Part shown: piece by piece, positions 16,390 through 26,685 of the stretch
How the letters are laid out: each line of letters begins with the position of its first letter
Numbering within the stretch: position 1 is the first letter of the stretch
DNA from: JBDTNL01 sp039933785
GTDB taxonomy: Bacteria > Acidobacteriota > Thermoanaerobaculia > Multivoradales > JAGPDF01
Direction of reading: 5' to 3'
Length of the DNA stretch: 64,000 nucleotides
NCBI GenBank assembly: GCA_039933785.1
Contig: JBDTNL010000015.1
Coordinates: forward strand, 1 to 64,000
Made by a program: the position numbers and the translations under genes
The notes under the pieces: generated by a model
What the model was told of the DNA's origin: nothing
Database searches by the model: none
Seen by the model: the letters and a program-made list of their open reading frames with translations, nothing else

Positions 16390-18648
16390 ATGGAAGCGCA
16401 CACGGTCACCGGAACGGACTCGCACGCGCGCCCGGCCGCGGTCGGGAGAACCTCGCGCCGCCGCCTGTTCGCGGACCGCGCCGCGCGCGTCGTGGTGGCG
16501 GCGGGCGGCATCGCGATCATCGCCAGCATTCTCGGCATCCTGCTCTTCATCCTGCTCGAGGTGGCGCCGCTGACGCGTTCAGCGACGGTGGCGGAGTCGG
16601 GGTCGGCGAAGCTCGATTCGGCGGCAGCGGCGGTGGTCAGCGATGAGTATCGCGAGCACGCCGCCGTGCTCGGCCGCGACGGTGTCGTTCGGGCCATCCG
16701 TTTGAGCGATGGAGTCGAGGTCGGCCGGGCCCGGCTGCCGGAGGCGGTGACTCAGGCGGTGGCGCTCGAGGGTCGAGCGGCCTTCGCCGCCGCGACCGCC
16801 GATGGGCGGGTCTTGATGATGACGGTGGATTGGGACGCCGCCTTTGACGCGCAGCAAAAGCGCACCGTCACGCCGCGCTTCGGCGAGCCCGTGGCGCTGG
16901 ATGTCGATCCGCACGGCCAGCCGGTGGGAGCGTTCGCGGCGCGCTCCGGCGACGACGGTGCGGCGATCGTCGCCGCTCAGCTCGCCGACGGCACCCTGGA
17001 AGTCGTGCGCGCCTCCGCCGAGCGCAACGAGATGACCGGCGAGCTCACCCGGAGCGCCAGCCGCCACGAGTCGCATCCCGTGCAGCGCTTCACTCGCATG
17101 ACGATCGACGCCGAGGGGCGCAACCTCTTCGCCGGCACGGCGCAAGGCGAGTTGCTGTGGTGGACGCTCACCGATGGCGAACCGGGCGCGCCGCAGGTCG
17201 TCTCGGCGGGACCTTCGCCGGTCACGGCCCTCACCTTGCTGCTCGGTGGGCGGTCGCTGGTCGTCGGTCAGGCCAATGGCGCCATCAGCGTCTGGCTGGA
17301 AGCTCGTCAAGGCGACGACGAGCTGCGCCTAGTGCGGGTGCGGGACTTCACTCTGCGCGCCGGCCAGCACGGGGCGCTTCAGCCCGGCGACGCGATCAGC
17401 CTCCTCGCGGCTTCGCCACGCAACAAGGGTTTCATGGCCGCCGATCTCTCGGGCCGCCTGGGACTCTTCTATTCGACATCCGATCGAGTCTTGTGGACCG
17501 GAAAATCGCCCCTGTCCGGCGCCACTGCCCTCGCGTTCGCGCCCAAGGCCGACGGCGCGGCGTTGGCGGGGGCCGATCGAGTCGTTGCGCTTGCGGTCGG
17601 CAATCCCCACCCCGAGGTGACGCTGCGCGCGCTGTTCGGCAAGATCTGGTACGAGAGCTACCCCAAGCCCGAGTATGTCTGGCAGTCGACCGGCGGCTCG
17701 GACGACTTCGAGCCCAAGCTCTCGCTCACGCCGCTCCTGGTCGGCACGCTCAAGGGCACGTTCTACTCGCTCCTGCTCGCTATTCCGATTGGCGTCCTCG
17801 GCGCCATGTATGCCTCGCAGTTCATGCATCCGCGCCTGGTGCGGGTGGTCAAACCGACCGTCGAGATCATGGCGGCGCTGCCCAGCGTCGTGCTGGGTTT
17901 TCTTGCCGGTCTGTGGCTCGCGCCGCACGTCGAGCGCGGATTTCCCGGCCTGTTGCTGATGCTCGTCGTCTTGCCGCTCCTGGTGCTGCTCGCCGGAGCC
18001 GCCTTCAGAGCTCTGCCGCAGGGAGTGCAGCATCGTTTTCCGGCGGGCGCCGAGGTGTTTCTCTATTTCGCGGTCCTGGCGATCGGCGCCTGGGCCTGCC
18101 TGACGCTCTCCGATCCCGTCGGCCGAGCTCTCTTCGGCGGCAACTTCCAGAACTGGCTCCTGCGTACCACGGGCCTACCCTACGACCAGCGCAACGCGGT
18201 CGTGGTCGGGCTCGCCATGGGTATCGCCGTGATCCCGATCATCTTCGCGATCGCCGAGGACGCGTTTTCCAACGTGCCGCGCAATCTGGTGGCGGGATCG
18301 CTCGCCCTGGGCGCCAATCGTTGGCAGACGGTGACGCGGGTGGTCCTGCCCTCCGCGAGTCCGGGAATCTTCTCGGCCATCATGATCGGATTCGGCCGCG
18401 CGGTGGGCGAGACCATGATCGTGCTCATGGCAACTGGCAATACGCCGATCATGAGCTGGAACCCGTTCAACGGCTTCCGCACGCTGTCGGCCAACATCGC
18501 GGTCGAGATCCCGGAGGCCCCGCAAGGCGGGACGCTCTATCGCACGTTGTTCCTCGCCGCCCTGCTCCTCTTCGTGCTCACGTTCATGGTCAACACCGCG
18601 GCGGAGATCGTTCGTCAGCGGTTGCGCCAACGGTACTCGGAGCTCTAG
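16390..18648 (+). CDS. pstC: Phosphate ABC transporter permease PstC, long form
   Basis: 752 residues, more than twice the E. coli PstC length (about 320). TM1 is at about residues 36-58, then a periplasmic insert of roughly 380 residues with repeated WD/beta-propeller-like stretches (DGVVRAIRLSDGVEVGRARL), then the membrane domain from about 450. The conserved permease EAA region AEDAFSNVPRNLVAGSLALGANRWQTV (near 620-645) is intact. Long PstC and PstA forms exist in Pseudomonas and relatives. The insert probably faces the periplasm; its function is unknown. Confidence 0.93.
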   Translation: MEAHTVTGTDSHARPAAVGRTSRRRLFADRAARVVVAAGGIAIIASILGILLFILLEVAPLTRSATVAESGSAKLDSAAAAVVSDEYREHAAVLGRDGVVRAIRLSDGVEVGRARLPEAVTQAVALEGRAAFAAATADGRVLMMTVDWDAAFDAQQKRTVTPRFGEPVALDVDPHGQPVGAFAARSGDDGAAIVAAQLADGTLEVVRASAERNEMTGELTRSASRHESHPVQRFTRMTIDAEGRNLFAGTAQGELLWWTLTDGEPGAPQVVSAGPSPVTALTLLLGGRSLVVGQANGAISVWLEARQGDDELRLVRVRDFTLRAGQHGALQPGDAISLLAASPRNKGFMAADLSGRLGLFYSTSDRVLWTGKSPLSGATALAFAPKADGAALAGADRVVALAVGNPHPEVTLRALFGKIWYESYPKPEYVWQSTGGSDDFEPKLSLTPLLVGTLKGTFYSLLLAIPIGVLGAMYASQFMHPRLVRVVKPTVEIMAALPSVVLGFLAGLWLAPHVERGFPGLLLMLVVLPLLVLLAGAAFRALPQGVQHRFPAGAEVFLYFAVLAIGAWACLTLSDPVGRALFGGNFQNWLLRTTGLPYDQRNAVVVGLAMGIAVIPIIFAIAEDAFSNVPRNLVAGSLALGANRWQTVTRVVLPSASPGIFSAIMIGFGRAVGETMIVLMATGNTPIMSWNPFNGFRTLSANIAVEIPEAPQGGTLYRTLFLAALLLFVLTFMVNTAAEIVRQRLRQRYSEL

Positions 18649-18654
18649 TCGACC

Positions 18655-20288
18655 ATGGCGCGCTCTCGTCGCGATCGACTCGGCGATTCGCTGACCGCGC
18701 TCTGTGGCGGCGCGCTCGCGCTCAGCCTGCTGCTGATCGTCGCCATCCTGGCGCTGATCGGATTTCAGGGTCTGAGATATTTCTGGCAAGCCAAGCTCGT
18801 GCAAGTGGAGGTTCAGGACGGCCGCAAGCTGCTCGGCGAGGTGCACCAGGTCGAGCTCATCTCGACCGACGAAAGGGTCGCGGCCGGCGCCTCGCGAGAG
18901 CGCTTCCAGCTCAAGGTCGGCAATCGCGACCTGGTGGGCGCCGACTTCGTCTGGGTGAATCGGGCCGACGTGGTCAAGACCTCGGCGCCGCGCGACGCCT
19001 TGGTATTGGAGCGCCTCGAATGGGGCAATTTCTACGGCTATCCAGTGGAGCTTCGTCGGGCCGGCGCGGTGATCGCGACCGGTTCCGAGCCCGTTTGGCA
19101 AGCACTGCAGCCCTTGCTTCGGCAGAAGGCCGGTGAGCGGGACCAGTTGCGCAGCCTCGAGCGCGGCGCGATCGGCGACGTCAATTTCGCCATCGAACGT
19201 CTGCGGCTGGCGAAGAAGAAGCTCGGGCTCGCGGGTCTGCCCGAGTCGGAGCGCGCTCTCAAAGCCTCCGACCTCGATCGCCGGACCGCGGAGCGCGAGG
19301 ACGAGTACAAGACTCTCGCCGACCGCTTGTTCAAGATGCGCGAGGCGCTGCTGGCGGAGACTCTCGTGGTCGAGGCCGCGGATGGCGCCCGCAAGGAGGT
19401 CGCCGTAGGCGCGATCGCACGCGCCTTTCGGCCGAATGCGATGAATCCCTGGGAAACCGCGCGGCTCTACGGCTCGCGGGCTTGGGAGTTCGTCGCCGGC
19501 GACCCGCGCGAGAGCAACACCGAGGGCGGGATCTTCCCGGCGATCTTCGGCACCGTGATGATGGTCTTCCTGATGGCGTTCGCGGTCGTGCCCCTCGGGG
19601 TGCTCGCCGCGCTCTACCTGCGCGAGTACGCCCAGCAGGGGCCGCTGGTGCGCACGGTGCGGATCGCGGTCAACAATCTCGCCGGTGTGCCGTCGATCGT
19701 GTTCGGTGTCTTCGGGCTCGGCTTCTTCGTCTACATCGTCGGTGGAACGATCGACAAGCTCTTTTACGCCGAATCGTTGCCGACCCCGACGTTCGGCACC
19801 GGCGGCATCCTATGGGCGGCCTTGACGCTCGCCATCCTGACCGTGCCGGTGGTGATCGTCGCCACCGAGGAAGGCCTGGCCGCCGTCCCGCGCGTGGTGC
19901 GTGAGGGCTCGCTGGCGCTCGGCGCCACCAAGTTCGAGACCATCTGGCGAGTCGTGCTACCGGCGGCGGCGCCCGGAATTCTCACTGGCGTGATCCTCGC
20001 CATGGCCCGCGCCGCCGGCGAAGTGGCGCCGCTGATGATCGTCGGCATGGTGAAGCTAGCGCCGACGCTGCCGCTCGATCACCACTTTCCGTTCGTCCAC
20101 TTCGAGCGCAAATTCATGCATCTCGGCTTCCATATCTTCGACGTTGGCTTCCAGAGCCCGAACGTCGACGCCACGAAGCCACTGGTTTTCGCCACCGCCT
20201 TCCTGCTCATCGTGGCGGTAACCATGCTCAACCTCATTGCGATCGGCCTGCGCAACCACTTGCGGCGTAAGTACGCCGGGAGCGCCGT

Positions 20289-20292
<4 letters not shown>
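18655..20292 (+). CDS. pstA: Phosphate ABC transporter permease PstA, long form
   Basis: 545 residues, again larger than the usual 280-300. TM1 is at about 18-40; a soluble insert of about 240 residues follows, including a coiled-coil-like helical stretch (RSLERGAIGDVNFAIERLRL near 165-184); the permease core starts around residue 300. EAA motif: ATEEGLAAVPRVVREGSLAL near 404-423, then GATKFETIWRVVLPAAAPGI. Starts 6 nt after pstC. Both permeases have inserts, so the pair may form an enlarged periplasmic vestibule for PstS docking (inference). Confidence 0.93.
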
Positions 20293-21102
<810 letters not shown>

Positions 21103-21104
<2 letters not shown>

Positions 21105-21119
21105 GCGGCGATGCCGCCT
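21103..21119 (+). terminator. Short hairpin after pstB
   Basis: AGGCGGC / GCCGCCT 7-bp stem with a 3-nt loop starting in the pstB stop codon; no U-tract. Weak terminator or 3'-end stabiliser. Confidence 0.45.
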
Positions 21120-21129
21120 GGCAGCGCCC

Positions 21130-21135
21130 TATAAT
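21130..21135 (+). promoter_or_regulatory. Consensus -10 box 8 nt before a GTG start
   Basis: Perfect TATAAT with only 8 nt between it and the GTG at 21144. Transcription would start on or next to the start codon, so the mRNA is probably leaderless. No Shine-Dalgarno is present. Confidence 0.65.
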
Positions 21136-21143
21136 CCCGTCGC

Positions 21144-22859
21144 GTGATCCCGACGCAAGCGGCGGAGAAAGGCGAGCGCCCGGTGCTCGTCCGGTCGGCG
21201 CTCACCGCCGTCGTCGCCGCCGCCGCGGCGTTCTCGGTGCGGTCGACCGATCTCTTCTGGCATCTGGCGGCCGGGCGGTGGATCGTCGAGCACGGGCGGA
21301 TTCCGGTCAGCGATCCCTTCCGGTTCACCTCGGGCGGCCGGGCGTGGATCGATCACGAGTGGTTGACCGAGCTCGTCCTCTATGCGGTCGAGCGCGTCGG
21401 CGGGCTCGATGGGCTGATCGCGCTGCGCATCGCTCTCGCTCTGGTGCTCGCCGGCGTCCTGCTCGCCGCGCTTCGCAGGATGGGTAATGCGGTGCCGGTC
21501 GCGGCCCTGGTCGTGCTGATCGCGATCCTCGGTGTGCGACCGCGCTTCCTGCTCCGGCCGGAGCCCTTCAGCTTCGTTGCTCTGGCGCTCGAACTGCTCC
21601 TCCTGCGCCGCCTGCTGAGCACTCGCACGGGAAATCGCCGGATCGTTGGAGCGCTGTTCGCGCTCACGGTCGTGTGGGTGAACCTGCACGGCCTCGCGGT
21701 GCTGGCGCCGCTCGTCGCCGGCGGCTACCTCCTCGGCGGCACCATCCAGCGCCGCTGCTCCTGGCGGCGGGCGGCGACGGTCCCGGCGCTGCTCGCGCTC
21801 GCCCTCTGTCTCAACCCCTACGGCTGGCGCGTCTTCTGGGTGCCGTTCGGAATTCTCGGTGCGCTGCGCGACATTCCCGGCGCCAACCTTGAGTGGCTGC
21901 CGCTGTGGCGCGCGCCGCAGCCATACCTGATCGCCGGAGCGCTCGCCCTCGGCGGGCTGGTTGTCGGAGTTTGGTCGCGCCGGCGCGTGGTCGCCGCTCC
22001 CGCTCTGCTGGTCACCGTGGGCTTCGCGGTGCTTGCCGCGACCGCGGTGCGGAATCAGGCTCTGTTCTTCGTCGCCGGCGCCTTCCTCGCCGGAGAGACG
22101 CTGGCGCTCGCACCGCCGCGGCGCGTGATCGGGCTCCCCGTCGTCGGCGTCTGTCTGGTCGCGCTCTGGTGGACGATCCTGCCGCCGGAGAGCGGGCCGC
22201 TCGCGCCGCGTCAGGGACTCTTCAGGCTGGCGCGCGGTCTCGAGCCCGGGCGCTTTCCGGAGCGCGCCGCGGACTTCCTGGCGCGCGCGGCGCGCGACGG
22301 CCGCGACATCGGACCGCTGTACAACGAGTTCGCCCACGGCGGATACCTGCTCTGGCGTCTGTATCCGCCGCGACAGGTCCTGTTCGACGGACGCATGGAG
22401 CTCGAACCCGGGCTGATCCGCGAGATCGGCGCCGCCCGCCGTTCGGCGGACGATTGGGACGCCTTCCTGCGCGGCCGCGGTGCGGTGGGCGGACTGGTGC
22501 GCTACGACGACCGCCGGCGCCCCGTGATCGCCGCCGCGCCGCAGGGTGTCTCCGGCGCGACGGTCGTCGAGCAGCGCACGCCGAGTGCGGTGCTCTTCGG
22601 GACGGAACGGTACGCGCTGGTGTATTGGGACGACGCCGTGATGCTCTTCCTGTCGCGCCGCGCGCCGCAGAATGCGCCGTTCCTCGCCGCCGAGTACCGC
22701 GCCGTGCAGCCCGAGGACACCGGCTGGACGCTCGAGCGCGCCGCCGACGCCACGTTCCGGGCGCTGGCGATCGCCGAAGTCGAGCGCAAGCTCGCCGAGG
22801 ATCCCGCGTGCGCGCGCGCCGCCTGGCTCCACGCGCGACTGATCGCGCTCGGGCGCTAG
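21144..22859 (+). CDS. Polytopic membrane protein of unknown function
   Basis: 571 residues. Begins VRSTDLFWHLAAGRWIVEHG-like (residues 32-51), then HEWLTEL and about ten hydrophobic segments up to residue 350; the C-terminal 200 residues are soluble, with a NEFAHGGYLLWRLYPPRQVL motif (393-412). The WHL...GxxI...G.iP..DPFsft...W..HEWL pattern occurs in uncharacterised membrane proteins resembling GT-C glycosyltransferases. The lipid-linked sugar transfer role is a guess. Leaderless-type promoter. Overlaps the phoR stop by 4 bp in convergent orientation. Confidence 0.75.
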   Translation: MIPTQAAEKGERPVLVRSALTAVVAAAAAFSVRSTDLFWHLAAGRWIVEHGRIPVSDPFRFTSGGRAWIDHEWLTELVLYAVERVGGLDGLIALRIALALVLAGVLLAALRRMGNAVPVAALVVLIAILGVRPRFLLRPEPFSFVALALELLLLRRLLSTRTGNRRIVGALFALTVVWVNLHGLAVLAPLVAGGYLLGGTIQRRCSWRRAATVPALLALALCLNPYGWRVFWVPFGILGALRDIPGANLEWLPLWRAPQPYLIAGALALGGLVVGVWSRRRVVAAPALLVTVGFAVLAATAVRNQALFFVAGAFLAGETLALAPPRRVIGLPVVGVCLVALWWTILPPESGPLAPRQGLFRLARGLEPGRFPERAADFLARAARDGRDIGPLYNEFAHGGYLLWRLYPPRQVLFDGRMELEPGLIREIGAARRSADDWDAFLRGRGAVGGLVRYDDRRRPVIAAAPQGVSGATVVEQRTPSAVLFGTERYALVYWDDAVMLFLSRRAPQNAPFLAAEYRAVQPEDTGWTLERAADATFRALAIAEVERKLAEDPACARAAWLHARLIALGR

Positions 22860-24718
22860 AGCGCTGCGGCGCTTCGACCCTCGACGCCGGTACCCGGCGC
22901 GGCGAGCGGCAGCCAGACCCGGAAGCGCGACCCTGAACCGAACAGGCTGTCGACGTCCACTCGCCCGCCGTGGAGCTGGACCACGTGCTTCACGATCGCG
23001 AGTCCGAGGCCTGTTCCGCCTTCGTCGCGGGAGCGGCCCTTGTCGACGCGGTAGAAGCGCTCGAAGATGCGCGGCAGCGACTCTTGCGGGATGCCGATGC
23101 CGGTGTCGCGAACCTCGAGCGTCGCGCCCTCGCGTTCCTCGCCGAGCGTCACCGTGACGCGGCCGCCCGGCCGGTTGTACTTCACCGCGTTATCGAGCAG
23201 GTTGACCAGCAGGCGCTCCATCGAGTCGGCGTCGGCCTGGATCAACGGCGCTTCGCCCTCGAGCTCGACGCGGACTTGGCGGTCGGCAGCCGCGGTGGCG
23301 AGCGTGTCGACCGCGCGCCGAGCGAGGACAAGGAGATCGATCTGAGCGCGCTCGGGAGCGGCGCCTGGCCGTTCCAGGCGCGACAAGGTAAGCAAGTCGT
23401 CGAGCAGGGCCTGCAGCCGTTTGCACTGTTCGAGCACGCGGCCGAGGAAGCGCGGTGCCGCTTCGTGGTCGTCGAGCGCCCCGTCGCGTAGCGTCTCCGT
23501 ATAGCCGCGGATAGCCGCGAGCGGCGTTTTCAGCTCGTGCGACACGTTGGCCACGAAGTCGCGGCGCATCTCGGAGAGCCGGGTGAATGCGGTGATGTCC
23601 CGGGCGACGACTACGCATCCGGCCTCGGGAGGACTGCCCGGCAGAGTTGGCGAGGCGGTTGCGGACGAACCCACGACGGAGAGCAGGGCCGAGGTGAGCG
23701 CCAGCGTGCGCCGCCCCTGCGGGCGCTCGAGCGTCTCTTGTTCGAGCTCGGCGCTCTGCGGATTGCCCGAGTCCAGAGTGTCGGCGACCAGCCGGTCGAG
23801 CGCGCCCTGGCGCGAGAGCTCGAGTGCAGTCTTACCTTCGAGGTCGCCCTGCAAAGCGAACAGCGCGCGAAAGGCGGGATTCACCAGGAGGACACGGCCC
23901 TCCTGATCGGTCACCAGCACGCCGTCCGACATGCTGGCGAGGATGGCGCGCAGATGATCGCGCTCCTCCCCCGCGGCGGCGATCTGCGTCTCGACCTGCG
24001 ACGCCAGTCGATTGACCGCGCCGGCCAAGGTGGCGAGCTCCTGTTCCTCGGGGATCTCCAGGCGGTGATCGAAGTCGCCGGATGCCAGTCGATTGGCGCC
24101 GCTGATCACCCGCAACAGCGGATCGAAAAGGCGCCGACTGAGCCACCAGGAGACCGCCAGCATGGCCGCCAAGGCGGCGGCGAGCGCCAGGGTCAGCACT
24201 CGTCCGAGGTGGCCCTGGAGAGCGCTGAGCTTCGAAATCGGCTGCGCCAGGCGGACCACCAAGAGCTCTCCATCCGGCAGGGTCACCGTTCGAGCCGCGT
24301 AGGCGTAGGTCACTCCGGTCGTGTCGCTGCGGCGAATGGCGGTGCCGCTGCCGCTCGCCATCGCCGCCACGACTTCCGGACGGCCGGCATGGTTCTCCAT
24401 CGTTCCGACTTGCGGCAGGGACTGCGTGCTGTCGGCGATCACGCGGCCGTCGAGCCGGATGATCGTCAGGCGCACGCTGCCGCCCTGGCTGAGACGCGAG
24501 ACCCAGGCTTCAGCACGCTCCGGATCCGCCGCGAGGCCCGCGAGTTCGGGGGCCTGGGCGGCGACCAAGAGGCGATTCGTCGCCAGGAGATCCTCGGCGG
24601 CGGTTTCCTCGATGAGGCGCGGAATACCTTGCCAGAGCAGGGCAGAAGCCGTGAGGGCGGCGATCAACGCCGGCCAGAGGACCGCGAGTCGGAGTTTGGG
24701 GGAGAAGGGGAAGTTCAT
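22856..24718 (-). CDS. phoR: Phosphate sensor histidine kinase PhoR
   Basis: 620 residues from the ATG at 24718; in-frame codons upstream run through a conserved regulatory element and were rejected. TM1 10-30, periplasmic sensor about 31-172, TM2 173-193, HAMP about 194-246, PAS about 252-380 (ILASMSDGVLVTDQEGRVLL), HisKA with phospho-acceptor H394 in NVSHELKTPLAAIRGYTETL, and HATPase with N box (LLDNAVKYN), G1 (DTGIGI) and G2 (GTGLGL). The PAS plus HisKA layout and context next to pst identify it as PhoR. Unlike E. coli it has a large periplasmic domain and is 11 kb from phoB, on the strand opposite to pst. Confidence 0.9.
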   Translation of the reverse strand: MNFPFSPKLRLAVLWPALIAALTASALLWQGIPRLIEETAAEDLLATNRLLVAAQAPELAGLAADPERAEAWVSRLSQGGSVRLTIIRLDGRVIADSTQSLPQVGTMENHAGRPEVVAAMASGSGTAIRRSDTTGVTYAYAARTVTLPDGELLVVRLAQPISKLSALQGHLGRVLTLALAAALAAMLAVSWWLSRRLFDPLLRVISGANRLASGDFDHRLEIPEEQELATLAGAVNRLASQVETQIAAAGEERDHLRAILASMSDGVLVTDQEGRVLLVNPAFRALFALQGDLEGKTALELSRQGALDRLVADTLDSGNPQSAELEQETLERPQGRRTLALTSALLSVVGSSATASPTLPGSPPEAGCVVVARDITAFTRLSEMRRDFVANVSHELKTPLAAIRGYTETLRDGALDDHEAAPRFLGRVLEQCKRLQALLDDLLTLSRLERPGAAPERAQIDLLVLARRAVDTLATAAADRQVRVELEGEAPLIQADADSMERLLVNLLDNAVKYNRPGGRVTVTLGEEREGATLEVRDTGIGIPQESLPRIFERFYRVDKGRSRDEGGTGLGLAIVKHVVQLHGGRVDVDSLFGSGSRFRVWLPLAAPGTGVEGRSAAAL

Positions 24719-24773
24719 GGTCGCTCGGCAGGGTCGGAAAGCGCAAAGCCCCGTGGCTGTTGCGCCGCGGCGC

Positions 24774-24822
24774 AGTGTAGCATCGGGTTCTCCACAGCTT
24801 CTGTGGAAAACGGTGCGGAAAA
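24774..24822 (-). promoter_or_regulatory. phoR upstream element shared with phoB
   Basis: Minus-strand promoter with extended -10 TGC TACACT (TACACT at 24774-24779). Upstream is an imperfect palindrome TTCTCCACA (24788-24796) / TGTGGAAAA (24802-24810), followed by TGCGGAAAA (24814-24822) at a 12-bp step. About 45 bp of this block is nearly identical to 36641-36689 in front of phoB, and weaker similarity continues for about 70 bp (a TTGAACAA segment and a TGTGCA segment). TTTTCCACA-type nonamers also resemble DnaA boxes. Confidence 0.65.
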
Positions 24823-25089
24823 TTCGCCCGGAAGGCCGAGTTTTTCGCATCCCATTCGAATTGAACAATGGATTGTGCAAAACACGTAAAGCACGGTAAA
24901 CAATGACATTTCATCGCAGGGGACCCTCGAACATCCGGGTGGGGAGACCCGTAAGTGCAGGGTTTTCCGCACGTTGCGATGCGTAGCCGGTGTTACAGAC
25001 CGGTCAAGTCTCGATGTCACAACGGCTCGGGTCGAATCGTGTTACGTTCCTGGCCTTCCGGACCCACCCCGAACCCTCCCTGAGCCGCC
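24823..25089. other. Intergenic region between phoR and sixA
   Basis: No gene seen. Noticeably AT-richer from 24840 to 24910. Holds the outer half of the shared phoR/phoB element, a further TTTTCCGCA at 24963-24971, and a short CGGGT/ACCCG hairpin near 24938-24955. The sixA promoter was not identified with confidence. Confidence 0.5.
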
Positions 25090-25596
25090 GTGTTCCTCCT
25101 CCTTGTTCGCCACGCCATCGCGGAAGATCGAGTGACCTTCGCCCGCAGCGGAGCCGAGGATCGCGAGCGTCCGCTGAGCGCCGAGGGTCGGAAGAAAATG
25201 CGCCGCGTGGCGGCGGCGCTCCGCGACCTCGTGCAGGACGCTGACCTTTTGGCAGCGAGCCCGCTCCGGCGCTCGCTGCAGACCGCACAGATGCTGGCGG
25301 CGGCGTTCGATCTGGCGCCGGTCCCTTGCCCCGCGCTCGCCCCCGATGAGCCGGCTGAGGAGTTTCTGCGCTGGTTGCGCAGCCAACGATCGGCGCGGTC
25401 GGTGATCGCCGTCGGCCACGAGCCCGGACTTTCGCAGCTCGCGGCCTTCGCGCTCTCGGGTCGTCGACAACCGTTTTTCAGCTTGAAGAAAGCCGGCGCC
25501 TGTTACCTGGAGTTCCCCAAGCAGTGGCGCTCGGGCGGGGCGACCCTGCATTGGTTGCTCGCACCGGCGCAGCTGCGTGGCTTGGCGAATGACTGA
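25090..25596 (+). CDS. sixA: SixA-like phosphohistidine phosphatase
   Basis: 168 residues from GTG. Histidine-phosphatase fold: VRHAIAE at residues 6-12 provides the RH(A/G) catalytic His H8, ASPLRRSLQTAQ (about 56-67) the second Arg, and VGHEPGL (about 114-120) the second His. Length and the short RHA form match SixA, which dephosphorylates phosphohistidine on signalling or PTS proteins. It overlaps the CHAD gene by 8 bp. A SixA-CHAD pairing next to phosphate genes suggests a phosphate-metabolism role. Confidence 0.88.
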   Translation: MFLLLVRHAIAEDRVTFARSGAEDRERPLSAEGRKKMRRVAAALRDLVQDADLLAASPLRRSLQTAQMLAAAFDLAPVPCPALAPDEPAEEFLRWLRSQRSARSVIAVGHEPGLSQLAAFALSGRRQPFFSLKKAGACYLEFPKQWRSGGATLHWLLAPAQLRGLAND

Positions 25597-26596
25597 GTCT
25601 GCGCTGCCGGCGGATTTCTTGACCCGGTCGCCCGAGGAGTCGGCGCGCCTGCAGGCTCTGCAGCTGCTGACCGAGGCGGCTCAGGCGAAGGAGCGCCTGG
25701 TCTTGGTAGACCCGGACGACGAGGAGGCTCTGCACGATTTCCGGGTGGCGCTGCGTCGCCTCCGCAGCACCCTGCGCGCCTACCGCCCGGTGATGGCGGA
25801 CGCGGTGCCGCGCAAGCTCCAGCGCCGGCTGGCGAATCTCGCCGACTCGACCAACGCGGCCCGCGACGCCGAGGTTCAGTTGGACTGGCTGCGTCGCACC
25901 GAAAAAGATCTGCCGGGGCCGGCCCGTCGTGGCGCCGCCTGGCTGATCGCCGGCCTTGAGGCAGTGGAAGAGAGCGAGCGCGAGCGCGGCCGTTCGCGAG
26001 CGGCCGCCCGCTTCGACAAGCTCGACGCAGCATTGCGCAAGCGCCTGCAGTCGTTCCGCGTCGAATACGACCTTGGCCACTCGCCGCCGCGGCGCACCTT
26101 CGGCGCCTGGCTCGGGGCGCTGCTCGTCGAGCATGCGGCGGAGTTGCGCGAGGACCTTGGCGCGATCTCCTCGCTCGCCGACGTCGAGGCTTCGCATCGC
26201 GCCCGCATTGCCGCCAAACGGTTGCGCTATTTGCTGGAGCCGCTGCGCGCGTGCAGCGAAGGCGCGGCGCCGCTCGTCGAGCGCTTGAAGTCGCTCCAAG
26301 ACGAGCTCGGCGATCTCCATGACGCGCAAGTTCTCGTACAGACCCTCGCCGACACGCTCGCCGAAGCCGCCGCCGAGCGCGCCCGCCAGCGGGTCGACCT
26401 AGCGCTCCAACACGGCAGCACCTCGTCGCTCGCCCGTGCCGCCGGACGTGCGGCCACGCCACCCGGATTCCTGCTTCTGGTCGACCGGCTGCAGGCCGAG
26501 CAGATCAAGGTCTTCATCGCACTCCAGCGCCACTGGCTCACGGGGAAGTCCGAACCCTTCCTGGACGACGTCGAACAATTCGCGCGCACCCTATAG
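25589..26596 (+). CDS. CHAD domain protein
   Basis: 335 residues from ATG 25589. All-helical CHAD (conserved histidine alpha-helical domain): DDEEALHDFRVALRRLRSTL at about 44-63 contains the hallmark HDFRVALRRLRS; a second repeat has ASHRARIAAKRLRYLLEPLR (about 202-221) and LQDELGDLHDAQVL (about 235-248). CHAD domains bind inorganic polyphosphate, and the Pst, PPK1 and PPX genes nearby fit that. No CYTH domain is attached. It is translationally coupled to sixA. Confidence 0.9.
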   Translation: MTESALPADFLTRSPEESARLQALQLLTEAAQAKERLVLVDPDDEEALHDFRVALRRLRSTLRAYRPVMADAVPRKLQRRLANLADSTNAARDAEVQLDWLRRTEKDLPGPARRGAAWLIAGLEAVEESERERGRSRAAARFDKLDAALRKRLQSFRVEYDLGHSPPRRTFGAWLGALLVEHAAELREDLGAISSLADVEASHRARIAAKRLRYLLEPLRACSEGAAPLVERLKSLQDELGDLHDAQVLVQTLADTLAEAAAERARQRVDLALQHGSTSSLARAAGRAATPPGFLLLVDRLQAEQIKVFIALQRHWLTGKSEPFLDDVEQFARTL

Positions 26597-26669
26597 TCCA
26601 AAAAATTACACGGGGACCGGTTGGTTTCAATGTTTTTTGGGCGGCGGGGAATCTGGGGGCGGCACGCCG

Positions 26670-26675
26670 TAGACT
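26670..26675 (+). promoter_or_regulatory. -10 box 10 nt before antiporter start
   Basis: TAGACT with 10 nt to the ATG at 26686; no Shine-Dalgarno. An AT-rich inverted repeat CCAAAAAA (26598-26605) / TTTTTTGG (26634-26641) just upstream may terminate the CHAD transcript. Confidence 0.5.
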
Positions 26676-26685
26676 TTCCCGCGTC

